Assembly: GCA_937863225.1 (NCBI GenBank)
Contig: CALMEI010000040.1
Coordinates: 235,313-299,312, forward strand
Reading direction: 5' to 3'
Source: an uncultured Polaromonas sp.
Lineage (GTDB): Bacteria; Pseudomonadota; Gammaproteobacteria; Burkholderiales; Burkholderiaceae_C
DNA: 64,000 nt
How positions within the stretch are numbered: position 1 is the first letter of the stretch; each line of letters begins with the position of its first letter. The notes below the pieces were generated by a model. The model did no database searches. It had not been told where the DNA came from and saw nothing but the letters and a program-made list of their open reading frames with translations. Of this stretch, positions 9,363-18,305 are shown in pieces. Position numbers and translations under genes: made by a program.

Positions 9363-10103
9363 ATGTTGCTCATACCTGCGATTGATTTAAAAGACGGTCA
9401 CTGCGTTCGCCTCAAGCAAGGCGATATGGACCAATCCACCACTTTTGGCGAAGACCCCACCGTCATGGCACGCAGTTGGGTAGACAAAGGCGCACGGCGC
9501 TTGCATTTGGTTGATTTGAATGGCGCATTTGCAGGCAAACCGAAAAACGAAATGGCGATTCGCAAGATTTTGAAAGAAGTGGGTAGCGAGGTGGACGTGC
9601 AACTGGGTGGCGGTATTCGCGACTTGGACACAATTGAACGTTACTTGGATGCCGGCCTGCGTTACGTCATCATCGGAACGGCAGCGGTCAAAAATCCCGG
9701 CTTCTTACAAGATGCCTGCACCGCTTTTGGCGGCCACATCATCGTCGGCCTAGATGCCAAAGACGGTAAAGTCGCCACCGATGGCTGGAGCAAGCTATCG
9801 GGTCACGACGTGATTGACCTGTCCAAAAAATTTCAAGACTACGGCGTCGAATCCATCATCTACACGGACATTGGCCGCGATGGCATGCTGACCGGCATCA
9901 ACATTGAAGCCACAGTGCGCTTGGCGCAAGCACTCACAATTCCGGTGATTGCATCGGGCGGTTTATCGAACATGGCCGACATTGAGGCTTTGTGCAACGT
10001 TGAGGATGAAGGCGTTGAAGGCGTGATTTGTGGTCGATCCATCTACAGTGGCGATTTGGACTTTGAAGCCGCTCAAGCTCGTGCTGATGAGTTGAACGGA
10101 TGA
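9363..10103 (+). CDS. hisA: ProFAR isomerase
   Basis: A 246-residue TIM barrel. Catalytic aspartates are Asp8 (IPAIDLKDG) and Asp131 (VGLDAKDG), and the half-barrel phosphate-binding loops are LGGGIR (81-86) and ASGGLS. It performs the Amadori rearrangement of ProFAR to PRFAR. The 131-bp gap after hisH is pyrimidine-rich and contains no gene. Confidence 0.96.
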   Translation: MLLIPAIDLKDGHCVRLKQGDMDQSTTFGEDPTVMARSWVDKGARRLHLVDLNGAFAGKPKNEMAIRKILKEVGSEVDVQLGGGIRDLDTIERYLDAGLRYVIIGTAAVKNPGFLQDACTAFGGHIIVGLDAKDGKVATDGWSKLSGHDVIDLSKKFQDYGVESIIYTDIGRDGMLTGINIEATVRLAQALTIPVIASGGLSNMADIEALCNVEDEGVEGVICGRSIYSGDLDFEAAQARADELNG

Positions 10104-10127
10104 CTTTTTTAAAGCAAGGATTATTTT

Positions 10128-10206
10128 GCCGCTGGGCCGCCCCAAGGCAAAATGCGTCCCCCTTGGGGGGGCAAGGAGCCACACGCAGTGGGCGACTGTG
10201 GGGGCT
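10128..10206 (+). repeat. G/C-rich hairpin repeat in the hisA-hisF gap
   Basis: A G/C-rich block unlike its surroundings. CCCCAAGG (10140-10147) pairs with CCTTGGGG (10161-10168) across a 13-nt loop, and a second weaker stem CCACA...TGTGG follows. Very similar 'GGGCCGCCCCAAGG...CCCCCTTGGGG' blocks recur, from memory, between genes across Comamonadaceae. It is open in the hisF frame, which falsely lengthens that gene by 28 codons. Confidence 0.65.
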
Positions 10207-10209
10207 TAC

Positions 10210-11007
10210 ATGTTAGCTAAAAGAATCATCCCGTGCTTAGACGTGACTGGCGGTCGCGTTGTCAAAGGCGTTAACTTTCTTGAACTGCGCGATGCGGGCG
10301 ACCCGGTTGAAATCGCAGCCCGCTACAACGAGCAAGGCGCTGATGAACTGACGTTTTTAGACATCACTGCCACCAGTGATGCAAGGGACATGATTTTGCA
10401 CATCATCGAAGCCGTCGCTTCACAGGTATTTATTCCGCTGACCGTAGGGGGCGGCGTGCGCACGGTGGACGATGTACGGCGTTTGTTGAATGCAGGTGCT
10501 GACAAAACCAGTTTCAATTCTGCCGCCATAGCCAATCCGCAGGTCATTAACGATGCCTCGGCCAAATATGGTTCTCAATGCATTGTGGTGGCCATAGACG
10601 CTAAACGCCGTTCTGCCGAAGATGCCAAACGAATCGTCAACGGTATGGCTATTGGCGCGGGCTGGGATGTATACAGCCATGGCGGTCGTCAAAACACCGG
10701 ATTGGATGCCGTTACGTGGGCGAAAGAAATGGCCCAACGCGGTGCGGGTGAGATATTGCTCACCAGTATGGACAAAGATGGCACCAAATCTGGCTTCGAC
10801 TTAGAGCTGACCCGAACAGTGAGCGATGCCATCAGCATTCCCGTCATCGCCTCGGGTGGTGTGGGTAATTTAGACGATTTGGCCAATGGCATCACGCTGG
10901 GCGGCGCCGATGCCGTGCTGGCTGCCAGTATTTTCCACTATGGTGAGTACACAGTCATTCAAGCTAAGCAGCGCATGGCAGAACGCGGTATTCCAGTAAG
11001 GCTATAG
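10210..11007 (+). CDS. hisF: Imidazole glycerol phosphate synthase, cyclase subunit
   Basis: A 265-residue TIM barrel that joins with HisH and uses its ammonia to form imidazole glycerol phosphate and AICAR from PRFAR. Catalytic residues Asp11 (IIPCLDV) and Asp130 (VVAIDAKR) are in the canonical positions when translation starts at the ATG at 10210, which begins [10 protein letters not shown]. An upstream in-frame ATG at 10126 would add 28 residues encoded by the hairpin repeat and is rejected. Phosphate loops VGGGVR and ASGGVG are intact. Confidence 0.96.
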   Translation: MLAKRIIPCLDVTGGRVVKGVNFLELRDAGDPVEIAARYNEQGADELTFLDITATSDARDMILHIIEAVASQVFIPLTVGGGVRTVDDVRRLLNAGADKTSFNSAAIANPQVINDASAKYGSQCIVVAIDAKRRSAEDAKRIVNGMAIGAGWDVYSHGGRQNTGLDAVTWAKEMAQRGAGEILLTSMDKDGTKSGFDLELTRTVSDAISIPVIASGGVGNLDDLANGITLGGADAVLAASIFHYGEYTVIQAKQRMAERGIPVRL

Positions 11008-11085
11008 GAGAATTGTTTTGTACCGCCTGAATACCAACTTACTTGGTATTACTACCTTGCGAACAACGTACCTGCATTTTTAACG

Positions 11086-13011
11086 ATGTCCCTCTCCCAC
11101 CCCAGCTACCGCCCCGACATAGACGGCCTGCGAGCGATTGCGGTTTTATTGGTCGTGGTGCACCATGCCTTTCCCAAGCTCTTGCCCAGCGGTTTTATTG
11201 GGGTGGATTTGTTTTTTGTGATATCGGGTTTCCTCATCACCACCATCATCTTTCAAAATCTGGAACGCGGCAGCTTCAGTTTCCTTGATTTTTATACCCG
11301 CCGCATCAAACGCATCTTCCCTGCTTTGGCGCTGGTTTTGATAGCATGCTTGGTTTATGGCTGGTTCTCACTGTTGCCTGCCGATTACAAACTCTTGGGC
11401 AAACACACGGTAGCGGGGGCGGCCTTTGTTTCAAATTTTGCCTTTTGGAACGAATCGGGCTACTTCAATGGCGACTCTAAACTCAAACCACTCTTGCACC
11501 TGTGGTCGCTGGGGATTGAAGAGCAGTACTACATTGTTTGGCCTTTGCTGGCTTGGTTGGCGTGGAAGAAGCAAGTTAATTTGCTTAAAGTTTGTTTGAC
11601 TCTTCTCTTGCTGTCATTGCTGGCCAATATCGTCACAGTGAAGTACAACGCTGTTGCTGCCTTTTTCTCGCCAGCAACCCGGTTTTGGGAGTTGCTGGTG
11701 GGCTCGGTGTTGGCGTATGTTGCTTTACACCGTGCGGCAAGCCCACAAAGTGATAAACATGGCCTTCGCAACAATCAAGCGGCTTGGGTGGGTGGGTTGT
11801 TGTTGTTGATAGGCCTGGTGTTCATCAAGCCGGAGCGACGTTTCCCGGGCTTTTGGGCATTGTTACCAACCTTGGCGGCTTACCTCATCATTTATGCGGG
11901 TCCACATGCTTGGCTGAATCGCGCCGTCTTGTCCAATAAGTTGCTGGTGTGGTTTGGCTTGATCAGTTTTCCGCTTTACCTTTGGCATTGGCCTTTGTTG
12001 GTGGCCGCCGATCGAAGCTCGGTGGAACCTGTCAGTACCGAACTTCTCATCACCATCATTGTCATCAGCATCGTCTTGGCATGGACGACATACAGGTTGA
12101 TCGAGCGTCCCATCCGTTTTGGCAAACACAAAGGAAATAGCACTGCGATTTGGCTCGTCCTCATTACGCTCACTACTGGATATTTGGGATTCAATATTTA
12201 CCAGCGTGATGGACTCAGCTTCAGAATTCCTCAATCACTGCAAAAGATTGCTGATTTTTCTAACGATTACGATGTGGACTCAAATTTTGAATGTTTGATT
12301 CACGCCAGTAGCCCAAACGAACAAAATCCCAGCCATTGCTATCGAAATGCCGCAAATAAAAAATCAATCTTGATTTGGGGCGATTCCTATGCTTGGGCCA
12401 TGTTTGCTGGCATCAACAAAATTGCTGCTAATGACGCCAATGTTTACTTGATGGCAAAATCAAGTTGTCCGCCAATTTTGGATCTTGATGCCAAAAAACC
12501 CAGCGACTGCAGCCAGCAAAACCACCGAGTTTTCAATGCAATTCAATCGGAGAAATATGATCAGGTCATCATGGTGGCGAGATGGGATCATTGGAATTAC
12601 CAATCAGATCAATATTTGACCAATATTGAAAGAACGATCGATCACCTGCATCACGCGGGCATCAAACAGATTTATATCGTTGGACCACCGCCAGAATGGC
12701 ATCCAGGATTGCAAGTGGTCTTGATCAAGAATGCCATGCGTGACAAATTAGGGCATAAACTGGCGGACAGGCTGACAGAAGGTGTGACCACCAGCCCATT
12801 GTTGGATCAACAATTGCTGCAACTGGCGAATAAGAAAAAGGTGCAATACATTTCCTTGCTAAAGATATTGTGCAATGAGGAAGGTTGTCTCACCAAAGTG
12901 GGTGATCAACCTGAAGATTTAATGGGCTACGATGATGGTCACCTTTCGAGAAAAGGTGGTGCTTTCGTCGCACAGCAATTCCCAATCGAGTTTTTTAAAA
13001 GTCAGCCTTGA
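11086..13011 (+). CDS. OafA-type acyltransferase with SGNH domain
   Basis: A 641-residue inner-membrane protein. The first 350 residues form an acyltransferase-3 domain of about ten spans, starting YRPDIDGLRAIAVLLVVVHH, whose VHHAF histidine and following SGFIGVDLFFVISGFLIT are hallmarks. The C-terminal 240 residues are a periplasmic SGNH hydrolase-like domain with block I GDSYAW and a late DDGH. This fusion O-acetylates lipopolysaccharide, O-antigen or peptidoglycan. It lies between hisF (78 bp) and hisI (36 bp), where it has no metabolic link. This points to an insertion into the operon. Confidence 0.9.
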   Translation: MSLSHPSYRPDIDGLRAIAVLLVVVHHAFPKLLPSGFIGVDLFFVISGFLITTIIFQNLERGSFSFLDFYTRRIKRIFPALALVLIACLVYGWFSLLPADYKLLGKHTVAGAAFVSNFAFWNESGYFNGDSKLKPLLHLWSLGIEEQYYIVWPLLAWLAWKKQVNLLKVCLTLLLLSLLANIVTVKYNAVAAFFSPATRFWELLVGSVLAYVALHRAASPQSDKHGLRNNQAAWVGGLLLLIGLVFIKPERRFPGFWALLPTLAAYLIIYAGPHAWLNRAVLSNKLLVWFGLISFPLYLWHWPLLVAADRSSVEPVSTELLITIIVISIVLAWTTYRLIERPIRFGKHKGNSTAIWLVLITLTTGYLGFNIYQRDGLSFRIPQSLQKIADFSNDYDVDSNFECLIHASSPNEQNPSHCYRNAANKKSILIWGDSYAWAMFAGINKIAANDANVYLMAKSSCPPILDLDAKKPSDCSQQNHRVFNAIQSEKYDQVIMVARWDHWNYQSDQYLTNIERTIDHLHHAGIKQIYIVGPPPEWHPGLQVVLIKNAMRDKLGHKLADRLTEGVTTSPLLDQQLLQLANKKKVQYISLLKILCNEEGCLTKVGDQPEDLMGYDDGHLSRKGGAFVAQQFPIEFFKSQP

Positions 13012-13047
13012 TGCCGATTGAATGAACTATTGCATACAATCCCGTAT

Positions 13048-13449
13048 ATGCAACAAGTTGAAAATTGGTTAGACGAAGTTAAATGGGATGCCCAAGGCTT
13101 GATTCCGGTGATTGCCCAAGAAATGGGCAGCAACGATGTACTGATGTTCGCCTGGATGAACCGCGAAGCGCTGCAAAAGACGGCTGAATTGGGTCGCGCG
13201 GTTTATTTCAGCCGATCGCGCAACAAATTGTGGTTCAAAGGCGAAGAATCTGGCCATGTGCAAACGGTGCATGAACTGCGCATGGATTGCGACAATGACG
13301 TATTGCTGCTCAAAGTCACGCAAGAAGGCCATCAACCAGGTATTGCCTGCCACACGGGCCGACACAGCTGTTTTTTCAGCCTTTACAAAGACGGCGCATG
13401 GATAATTACCGAACCGGTCTTGAAAGATCCGCAAACCATCTACAAATAG
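13048..13449 (+). CDS. hisI: Phosphoribosyl-AMP cyclohydrolase
   Basis: A 133-residue enzyme that opens the adenine ring of PR-AMP. Signatures are [16 protein letters not shown], the metal-binding [11 protein letters not shown] and [10 protein letters not shown]. It is the separate HisI form, with the pyrophosphatase encoded by the next gene. Translation from the ATG at 13048 matches the family length; an upstream TTG at 13018 would add ten residues with no similarity to the family. Confidence 0.94.
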   Translation: MQQVENWLDEVKWDAQGLIPVIAQEMGSNDVLMFAWMNREALQKTAELGRAVYFSRSRNKLWFKGEESGHVQTVHELRMDCDNDVLLLKVTQEGHQPGIACHTGRHSCFFSLYKDGAWIITEPVLKDPQTIYK

Positions 13450-13481
13450 CAGCCTACTGTCTATCTTTTCTACTTCAATTT

Positions 13482-13868
13482 ATGACATCCAACGATTCCC
13501 TCAATCAACTCGGGCGTTTGCTTGAAACGCGCAAAGGGGGCGACCCTGAAGCCAGCTACACTGCGCGCTTGTTGCACAAAGGGCCGGACGCATTTTTAAA
13601 AAAAATCGGCGAGGAAGCCACCGAATTGGTGATGGCATGCAAGGACGCGGACCATGGTGGTCACAGCGATGCTTTAAAAGCCAAAATTGTGTATGAAACC
13701 GCCGATTTGTGGTTTCACAGCATGGTGGCGCTCACGCATTACGGGTTATCACCGCAAGATGTCATCGCAGAATTGGACAAGCGCGTTGGTACCAGCGGAT
13801 TAGAAGAAAAAGCCTCGCGCAAGGCACAAGACCGTGAAGCAAGTGAAACCAAAGGACAGCAACCATGA
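13482..13868 (+). CDS. hisE: Phosphoribosyl-ATP pyrophosphatase
   Basis: A 128-residue all-alpha MazG-like enzyme that hydrolyses PR-ATP to PR-AMP. The metal-binding acidic motifs are [13 protein letters not shown] and [12 protein letters not shown]. The ATG at 13482 gives the standard N-terminus ([14 protein letters not shown]). An earlier in-frame ATG at 13398 lies inside hisI and is rejected. Its stop overlaps the next start (ATGA at 13865-13868), so translation is coupled. Confidence 0.94.
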   Translation: MTSNDSLNQLGRLLETRKGGDPEASYTARLLHKGPDAFLKKIGEEATELVMACKDADHGGHSDALKAKIVYETADLWFHSMVALTHYGLSPQDVIAELDKRVGTSGLEEKASRKAQDREASETKGQQP

Positions 13869-14287
13869 ACGATATCATTGACGTTGAAGCAAAATCCAAG
13901 GGCGAAACCATGAACACAAACCTTTCCAATTCTGAAAAGCTTGAGTCATTAAAAACCACCGGTTGGATCAGCTATTTTCTGCATTTGATTGTGGCAGTAG
14001 CAGCGGTTGTGCCAGGCGCCAACGCCAGCATCGCCTTATTGTTGATTGCACTGGTGATTGATTTGGTGAAGAAAAGCGATGCAGCAGGTACCTGGCAAGA
14101 AAGCCACTTTTCATGGCGCATACGCACCGTCATCAGGGCTGGTATTTTGTATGTGGTTACCATTCCGTTGTGGTTACTACTGATTGTTCCGGGTTGGATT
14201 GCATGGGGCATTATTTCGATATGGTTCTTGTACCGCATTGTGCGCGGTATGGTTGCGATGAACAAAAACCTTGCCGTTGGCGCTTAA
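13865..14287 (+). CDS. DUF4870-like membrane protein
   Basis: A 140-residue protein with about three membrane spans (near residues 35-70 and 90-130) and a charged N-terminus. A typical segment is [26 protein letters not shown], which suggests the DUF4870 group. The AAGGA ahead of the ATG and the 4-bp overlap with hisE support the start. It sits between hisE and the HIT gene in relatives as well. No function is known; the conserved position suggests only co-transcription. Confidence 0.72.
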   Translation: MNDIIDVEAKSKGETMNTNLSNSEKLESLKTTGWISYFLHLIVAVAAVVPGANASIALLLIALVIDLVKKSDAAGTWQESHFSWRIRTVIRAGILYVVTIPLWLLLIVPGWIAWGIISIWFLYRIVRGMVAMNKNLAVGA

Positions 14288-14304
14288 TTTTGAGATAAAA
14301 AACG

Positions 14305-14664
14305 ATGTCGCACGATCCAAATTGCCTATTTTGCAAAATCATCGAAGGCAAGATTCCGTCTAAAAAAGTTCACGAAGATGAACTGGTATACGCTTTTCAC
14401 GACATTAACCCTTGGGCACCTGTGCATTTTTTAATCATTCCTAAAAAGCACATTCCGTCGCTCGCGCATGTTACCGGAGCCGACGCTGGCTTATTGGGAC
14501 ACATCATGGTGTTGGCTCCCAAACTGGCTTTGCAAGAAGGTTGCAGACCTTATCCTGAAGGAGGATTTCGCATTGTTGCCAATACGGGGCTTGAAGGTGG
14601 TCAAGAGGTACACCATATGCATTGGCATGTGATGGGCGGACCTAGACCTTGGTTACGTGGTTAA
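14305..14664 (+). CDS. HIT family nucleotide hydrolase (HinT-like)
   Basis: A 119-residue histidine-triad protein. The active-site triad is H104-M-H106-W-H108, and the N-terminal CLFCKIIEGKIPSKKV is characteristic of the HinT branch. Such enzymes hydrolyse adenosine 5'-phosphoramidates and lysyl-AMP. In Burkholderiales it regularly stands between hisE and tatA, as here. Confidence 0.92.
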   Translation: MSHDPNCLFCKIIEGKIPSKKVHEDELVYAFHDINPWAPVHFLIIPKKHIPSLAHVTGADAGLLGHIMVLAPKLALQEGCRPYPEGGFRIVANTGLEGGQEVHHMHWHVMGGPRPWLRG

Positions 14665-14731
14665 AATCACCACATCTGTGGCAATATTCGCCATCTCATT
14701 GATTCATTCATTTTTGCAGGAGTAACACATC

Positions 14732-14965
14732 ATGGGTTCATTTTCTATATGGCATTGGCTGATCGTTTTGTTAATTGTGGTCATGGTGTTTGGTACCAAA
14801 AAACTGAAGAACATGGGCAGTGATTTAGGCAGTGCCGTTAAGGGCTTCAAAGACGGTATGAAAGACGGCGCAGCCAGCGTCGATGACAAAACTGAAAAAG
14901 TCACCAATCCAGCGGCTGATGCCGCCAAAACAACGATTGATGTTGAAGCCAAGCAGAAATCGTGA
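14732..14965 (+). CDS. tatA: Sec-independent protein translocase subunit TatA
   Basis: A 77-residue protein with an N-terminal membrane span (about 5-20, beginning [21 protein letters not shown]), the [14 protein letters not shown] hinge, an amphipathic helix and a charged C-terminal tail. TatA multimers form the pore for folded, twin-arginine-tagged proteins, such as the Rieske protein encoded further along. AGGAG precedes the ATG. Confidence 0.95.
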   Translation: MGSFSIWHWLIVLLIVVMVFGTKKLKNMGSDLGSAVKGFKDGMKDGAASVDDKTEKVTNPAADAAKTTIDVEAKQKS

Positions 14966-15018
14966 TTTCCAAGTTGTGCCCAGTTATGCGGCACACTAAA
15001 CCTCATCATTAGAACACC

Positions 15019-15510
15019 TTGATTGATTTAGGCATATCCAAAATCGCTTTGATTGGCGCTGTCGCATTGATTGTGATTGGGCCAGAGAAATTACCGCGTG
15101 TGGCGCGCATGATTGGCACCATGATGGGTAAGGCACAGCGCTACATTGCGGATGTCAAGGCTGAGGTCAATAAATCCATTGAACTGGACGAGCTCAAAAA
15201 AATGCAAGCGTCTATGCAAGACGCAGCCAAAGAAGTTGAAAGCTCCATTCAAAGCAATGTGACTGACTTTGAAAAGGATTGGAAAGAAGCCACTGGCGAA
15301 GCGTCTTCATCTGGTCTCAGTGCCGAAACCGAAGCATCCTTGATGAGCTACAGCCATAACTACCCAAGCTACACTCATCCCAAGAAGAAATGGCGCGTGA
15401 AGCAAGGCGCAATGCCCAACTGGTACAAAGCCAAAGCGGGTGTTCGAACAAAAGCATTGTCGGGTGCTGCCCGCGTCGCCAAATTCCGCCCCGCCAAAAT
15501 TTCGTCTTAA
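15019..15510 (+). CDS. tatB: Sec-independent protein translocase subunit TatB, TTG start
   Basis: A 163-residue protein with one N-terminal span ([25 protein letters not shown]) and a long amphipathic, charged tail. TatB forms the signal-peptide receptor with TatC. The only start that preserves the conserved MIDLG...IGPEKLP head is TTG at 15019; the first in-frame ATG comes after the membrane span. No strong Shine-Dalgarno is seen, so a low translation rate is plausible and would match the known excess of TatA over TatB. Confidence 0.93.
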   Translation: MIDLGISKIALIGAVALIVIGPEKLPRVARMIGTMMGKAQRYIADVKAEVNKSIELDELKKMQASMQDAAKEVESSIQSNVTDFEKDWKEATGEASSSGLSAETEASLMSYSHNYPSYTHPKKKWRVKQGAMPNWYKAKAGVRTKALSGAARVAKFRPAKISS

Positions 15511-15562
15511 TCAGTAAAACACCATCCCTAGCGCCATCGCTTGCAAAGTCAAATCTAATTCC

Positions 15563-16369
15563 ATGTCCGACAAAACAAATAAAGCCAAAGAAAAGGTTGA
15601 CGAGCTTGCCGGCACTGAACAGCCCTTTGTGCAGCACTTGGTGGAGTTGCGAGACCGATTAATCAAAATCGCCTTGGCAATTGGTGTGGTTGGAATAGCG
15701 CTTGCATTCTTCCCTGGGCCTGCAGCACTTTATGATATTTTGGCTGCACCCTTGATAGCGACCTTACCGAAAGGCTCGACCCTCATCGCCACTTCAGTGA
15801 TATCGCCATTTTTCATTCCTTTGAAAATTCTCATGATGACGGCTTTTCTGGTCGCACTTCCAGTTGTTCTTTGGCAAATCTGGTCGTTTGTTGCACCTGG
15901 TTTGTACAGCCATGAGAAAAAGTTGATTCTGCCATTGGTGTTGTCCAGCACAATTTTGTTTTTTATTGGCATTTTGTTTTGTTATTACTTTGTGTTTGGA
16001 CAGGTTTTTAAATTTATTCAAAACTTTGCTCCCAAAAGTATCAGTGCAACCCCAGACATAGAAGCTTATTTAGACTTTGTTTTGAATATGTTTTTAGCCT
16101 TTGGTTTGGCTTTTGAAGTTCCGATCGTCGTGATCGTTTTAGCGCGCATGAAAATTGTGTCGATTCAACAGCTCAAAGATTTCAGGGGCTATTTTGTTGT
16201 GCTTGCCTTTGTGATTGCTGCCATCGTTACTCCGCCTGATGTGGTATCGCAACTGGCACTGGCCATTCCCATGTGTGGTTTGTATGAGCTGGGCATCTGG
16301 GCAGCGCAGTTGTTCATCAAACACACGCAAGCGCCTGAAGAGCCCAAAGAGCCCATTGAACCGATCTGA
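15563..16369 (+). CDS. tatC: Sec-independent protein translocase subunit TatC
   Basis: A 268-residue protein with six membrane spans. The family motif QHLVELRDRLIKI lies at about residues 23-35, and a cytoplasmic-loop FVAPGLYSHEKKL and a late VTPPDVVSQL are present. TatC recognises the twin-arginine signal. The first 20 residues are charged and extra to the core. It ends the his-tat transcription unit. Confidence 0.96.
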   Translation: MSDKTNKAKEKVDELAGTEQPFVQHLVELRDRLIKIALAIGVVGIALAFFPGPAALYDILAAPLIATLPKGSTLIATSVISPFFIPLKILMMTAFLVALPVVLWQIWSFVAPGLYSHEKKLILPLVLSSTILFFIGILFCYYFVFGQVFKFIQNFAPKSISATPDIEAYLDFVLNMFLAFGLAFEVPIVVIVLARMKIVSIQQLKDFRGYFVVLAFVIAAIVTPPDVVSQLALAIPMCGLYELGIWAAQLFIKHTQAPEEPKEPIEPI

Positions 16370-16428
16370 ATCGACTCCAGTATTGAAATAGCGGTACTTG
16401 CATAGTTGGCTACAATCGGTAACTGAGC

Positions 16429-16450
16429 TTGACGTTTACGTAAACGTCAA
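16429..16450. promoter_or_regulatory. Perfect 22-bp palindrome, probable LiuR (MerR family) operator
   Basis: A perfect inverted repeat with half-site TTGACGTTTAC, ending 34 bp before the isovaleryl-CoA dehydrogenase start. The core TTTACGTAAA matches the known style of LiuR, the MerR-family repressor of branched-chain amino acid breakdown in Proteobacteria. A TACAAT at 16411-16416 could be the -10, which would place the operator just after the start site as expected for repression. No LiuR gene is in the window. Confidence 0.7.
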
Positions 16451-16484
16451 TCATTAAACACAACCCGTTATTTGGAGACCTGCC

Positions 16485-17663
16485 ATGAACCAACCCGGAC
16501 TTAACTTTCAACTCGGTGAAGACATTGACGCTTTGCGCGATGCAGTGCGCGAATTTGCGCAGGCTGAAATTGCACCACGTGCTGCAACCATCGACAGCAA
16601 TGACCAATTCCCCATGGATGTATGGCGCAAGATGGGTGACTTGGGTGTATTGGGCATCACTGTAGGTGAAGAATATGGTGGCGCAGGCATGGGCTATTTG
16701 GCGCACATGGTGGCCATGGAAGAAATCAGTCGTGCCAGTGCTTCGGTGGGTTTGAGTTACGGCGCACACAGCAATTTGTGCGTGAATCAAATCAAACGCA
16801 ATGGTTCGCCAGAACAGCGACAAAAATACTTGCCCAAGCTCATCACTGGTGAGCATGTTGGTGCATTGGCGATGAGCGAACCCGGCGCGGGCAGCGATGT
16901 AATCAGCATGAAGTTGAAAGCTGAAGACAAGGGCGGCTACTACGTCCTCAATGGCAGCAAAATGTGGATCACCAACGGACCCGATGCCGATACTTTGGTG
17001 GTTTATGCCAAGACTGAGCCTGAAATGGGCGCACGCGGTGTAACGGCCTTCATCATCGAAAAATCCATGGCTGGTTTTTCAGTCGCGCAAAAACTAAATA
17101 AACTCGGCATGCGCGGCAGTCATACGGGTGAACTGGTATTTCACAACGTTGAAGTGCCAGAAAGCCAAATTTTGGGCGGCTTGAACAACGGCGCTAAAGT
17201 CCTGATGAGTGGATTGGATTACGAACGCGCGGTGCTCACAGGTGGACCATTGGGCATCATGCAATCTGTGATGGACAATGTGTTGCCCTATATTCATGAC
17301 CGCAAACAATTTGGCCAAAGCATTGGGGAATTTCAGCTCATGCAAGGCAAAGTGGCGGATATGTACACGGTGCTGCAAGCGGGTCGTTCATTCGCCTATA
17401 CCGTTGCCAAAAACTTGGACATGCTGGGTGCAGAACACGTTCGCCAAGTGCGCAAAGATTGCGCTTCGGTGATTTTATGGTGCGCTGAAAAAGCCACGTG
17501 GATGGCTGGAGAAGGGGTGCAAATTTTTGGAGGTAACGGGTATATCAACGACTACCCATTGGGCCGTTTGTGGCGAGATGCCAAACTGTATGAAATCGGT
17601 GCTGGCACCAGCGAAATTCGCCGAATGCTGATTGGTCGTGAACTGTTTGCAGAAACTTGCTGA
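16485..17663 (+). CDS. liuA: Isovaleryl-CoA dehydrogenase
   Basis: A 392-residue acyl-CoA dehydrogenase. Family signatures are [13 protein letters not shown] (127-139) and [31 protein letters not shown] near the end. The catalytic Glu lies at 247 ([10 protein letters not shown]), the position used by isovaleryl-CoA dehydrogenase and not by short- and medium-chain relatives. It oxidises isovaleryl-CoA in leucine breakdown and passes electrons to ETF. The other liu genes do not follow; a terminator does. TTGGAG precedes the ATG. Confidence 0.88.
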   Translation: MNQPGLNFQLGEDIDALRDAVREFAQAEIAPRAATIDSNDQFPMDVWRKMGDLGVLGITVGEEYGGAGMGYLAHMVAMEEISRASASVGLSYGAHSNLCVNQIKRNGSPEQRQKYLPKLITGEHVGALAMSEPGAGSDVISMKLKAEDKGGYYVLNGSKMWITNGPDADTLVVYAKTEPEMGARGVTAFIIEKSMAGFSVAQKLNKLGMRGSHTGELVFHNVEVPESQILGGLNNGAKVLMSGLDYERAVLTGGPLGIMQSVMDNVLPYIHDRKQFGQSIGEFQLMQGKVADMYTVLQAGRSFAYTVAKNLDMLGAEHVRQVRKDCASVILWCAEKATWMAGEGVQIFGGNGYINDYPLGRLWRDAKLYEIGAGTSEIRRMLIGRELFAETC

Positions 17664-17694
17664 TTTTGATCATAAAACCGCATATAAACCCCAT

Positions 17695-17726
17695 AAAAAA
17701 AGCTCAATCATGTTGAGCTTTTTTCT
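17695..17726. terminator. Bidirectional intrinsic terminator
   Basis: AAGCTCAA (17700-17707) pairs with TTGAGCTT (17713-17720) across a 5-nt loop. It is flanked by A-runs before and T-runs after, so it can stop both liuA and the convergent DsrE gene. Confidence 0.85.
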
Positions 17727-17743
17727 TTGGTAGACAGTCTTAA

Positions 17744-18178
17744 TCAGGGCTTGATGTATGCGAATTTTTCTTGGCTCTGTAACCGGCCAATTCGCACCAC
17801 CCCTGAAGGGGTGAATTCGGCATCCAATATGAATTGGTCTTTTTTCAGATTGCGATTTTTCAAGGTTATTTCACAAATTTCAAATTTCACACCTCGTGCT
17901 TTCAGTGCACTGACCAAGGCACCGTAATTGATATCTGGATTTTTGGCATCCTTCGCACCTTCCATCAAAAAATCAACGCCGTTGGCATGGGTCACGACTG
18001 TGATTTTTGTTTCTGGCGCCACGTCCAGATGGTTGCGAATGTTACGCAAGCCTTTGGTCGCTTGACTGGCTGAATCATCAATGTGGTAAACCACTTTGTC
18101 TTGGGCAAACGCTGTGTTGCAAAGCATCAGTGCAACAAATACTGCGAATACTGATTTCAAGAGTGAATGAATAGTCAT
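17744..18178 (-). CDS. Exported DsrE/DsrF-like protein
   Basis: A 144-residue protein with a Sec signal peptide (LKSVFAVFVALMLCNTAFAQ) and a DsrE-like core: VVYHIDDSASQATKGLRNIRNHLDVAPETKITVVTHANG, then a single Cys in KFEICEITLKNR. Exported DsrE-like proteins are common in Burkholderiales, and their role in sulfur or redox chemistry is not settled. The ATG at 18178 is preceded by GGAGATCACC. An upstream in-frame ATG (18259) would place 27 residues ahead of the signal and is rejected. Confidence 0.8.
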   Translation of the reverse strand: MTIHSLLKSVFAVFVALMLCNTAFAQDKVVYHIDDSASQATKGLRNIRNHLDVAPETKITVVTHANGVDFLMEGAKDAKNPDINYGALVSALKARGVKFEICEITLKNRNLKKDQFILDAEFTPSGVVRIGRLQSQEKFAYIKP

Positions 18179-18305
18179 GGTGATCTCCAACGAATAATAA
18201 ACGTTCACTATAGCCAAATGACTGGTGGGTAACCATCCGTTCAAACCCGCATATCTCATAAGACATAGTTTGGCAGGAATTTTTCTGCCTTATGCATTCT
18301 GGGAG

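Noticed and set aside
8879..9385. A 168-codon frame overlapping hisH and hisA
   Set aside because: It is out of frame with hisH for most of its length, has no recognisable domain and low-complexity ends, so it is a shadow of the his genes.
10126..10209. N-terminal extension of HisF
   Set aside because: The extra 28 codons are encoded by a G/C-rich hairpin repeat, and catalytic residues fall at canonical numbers only from the ATG at 10210.
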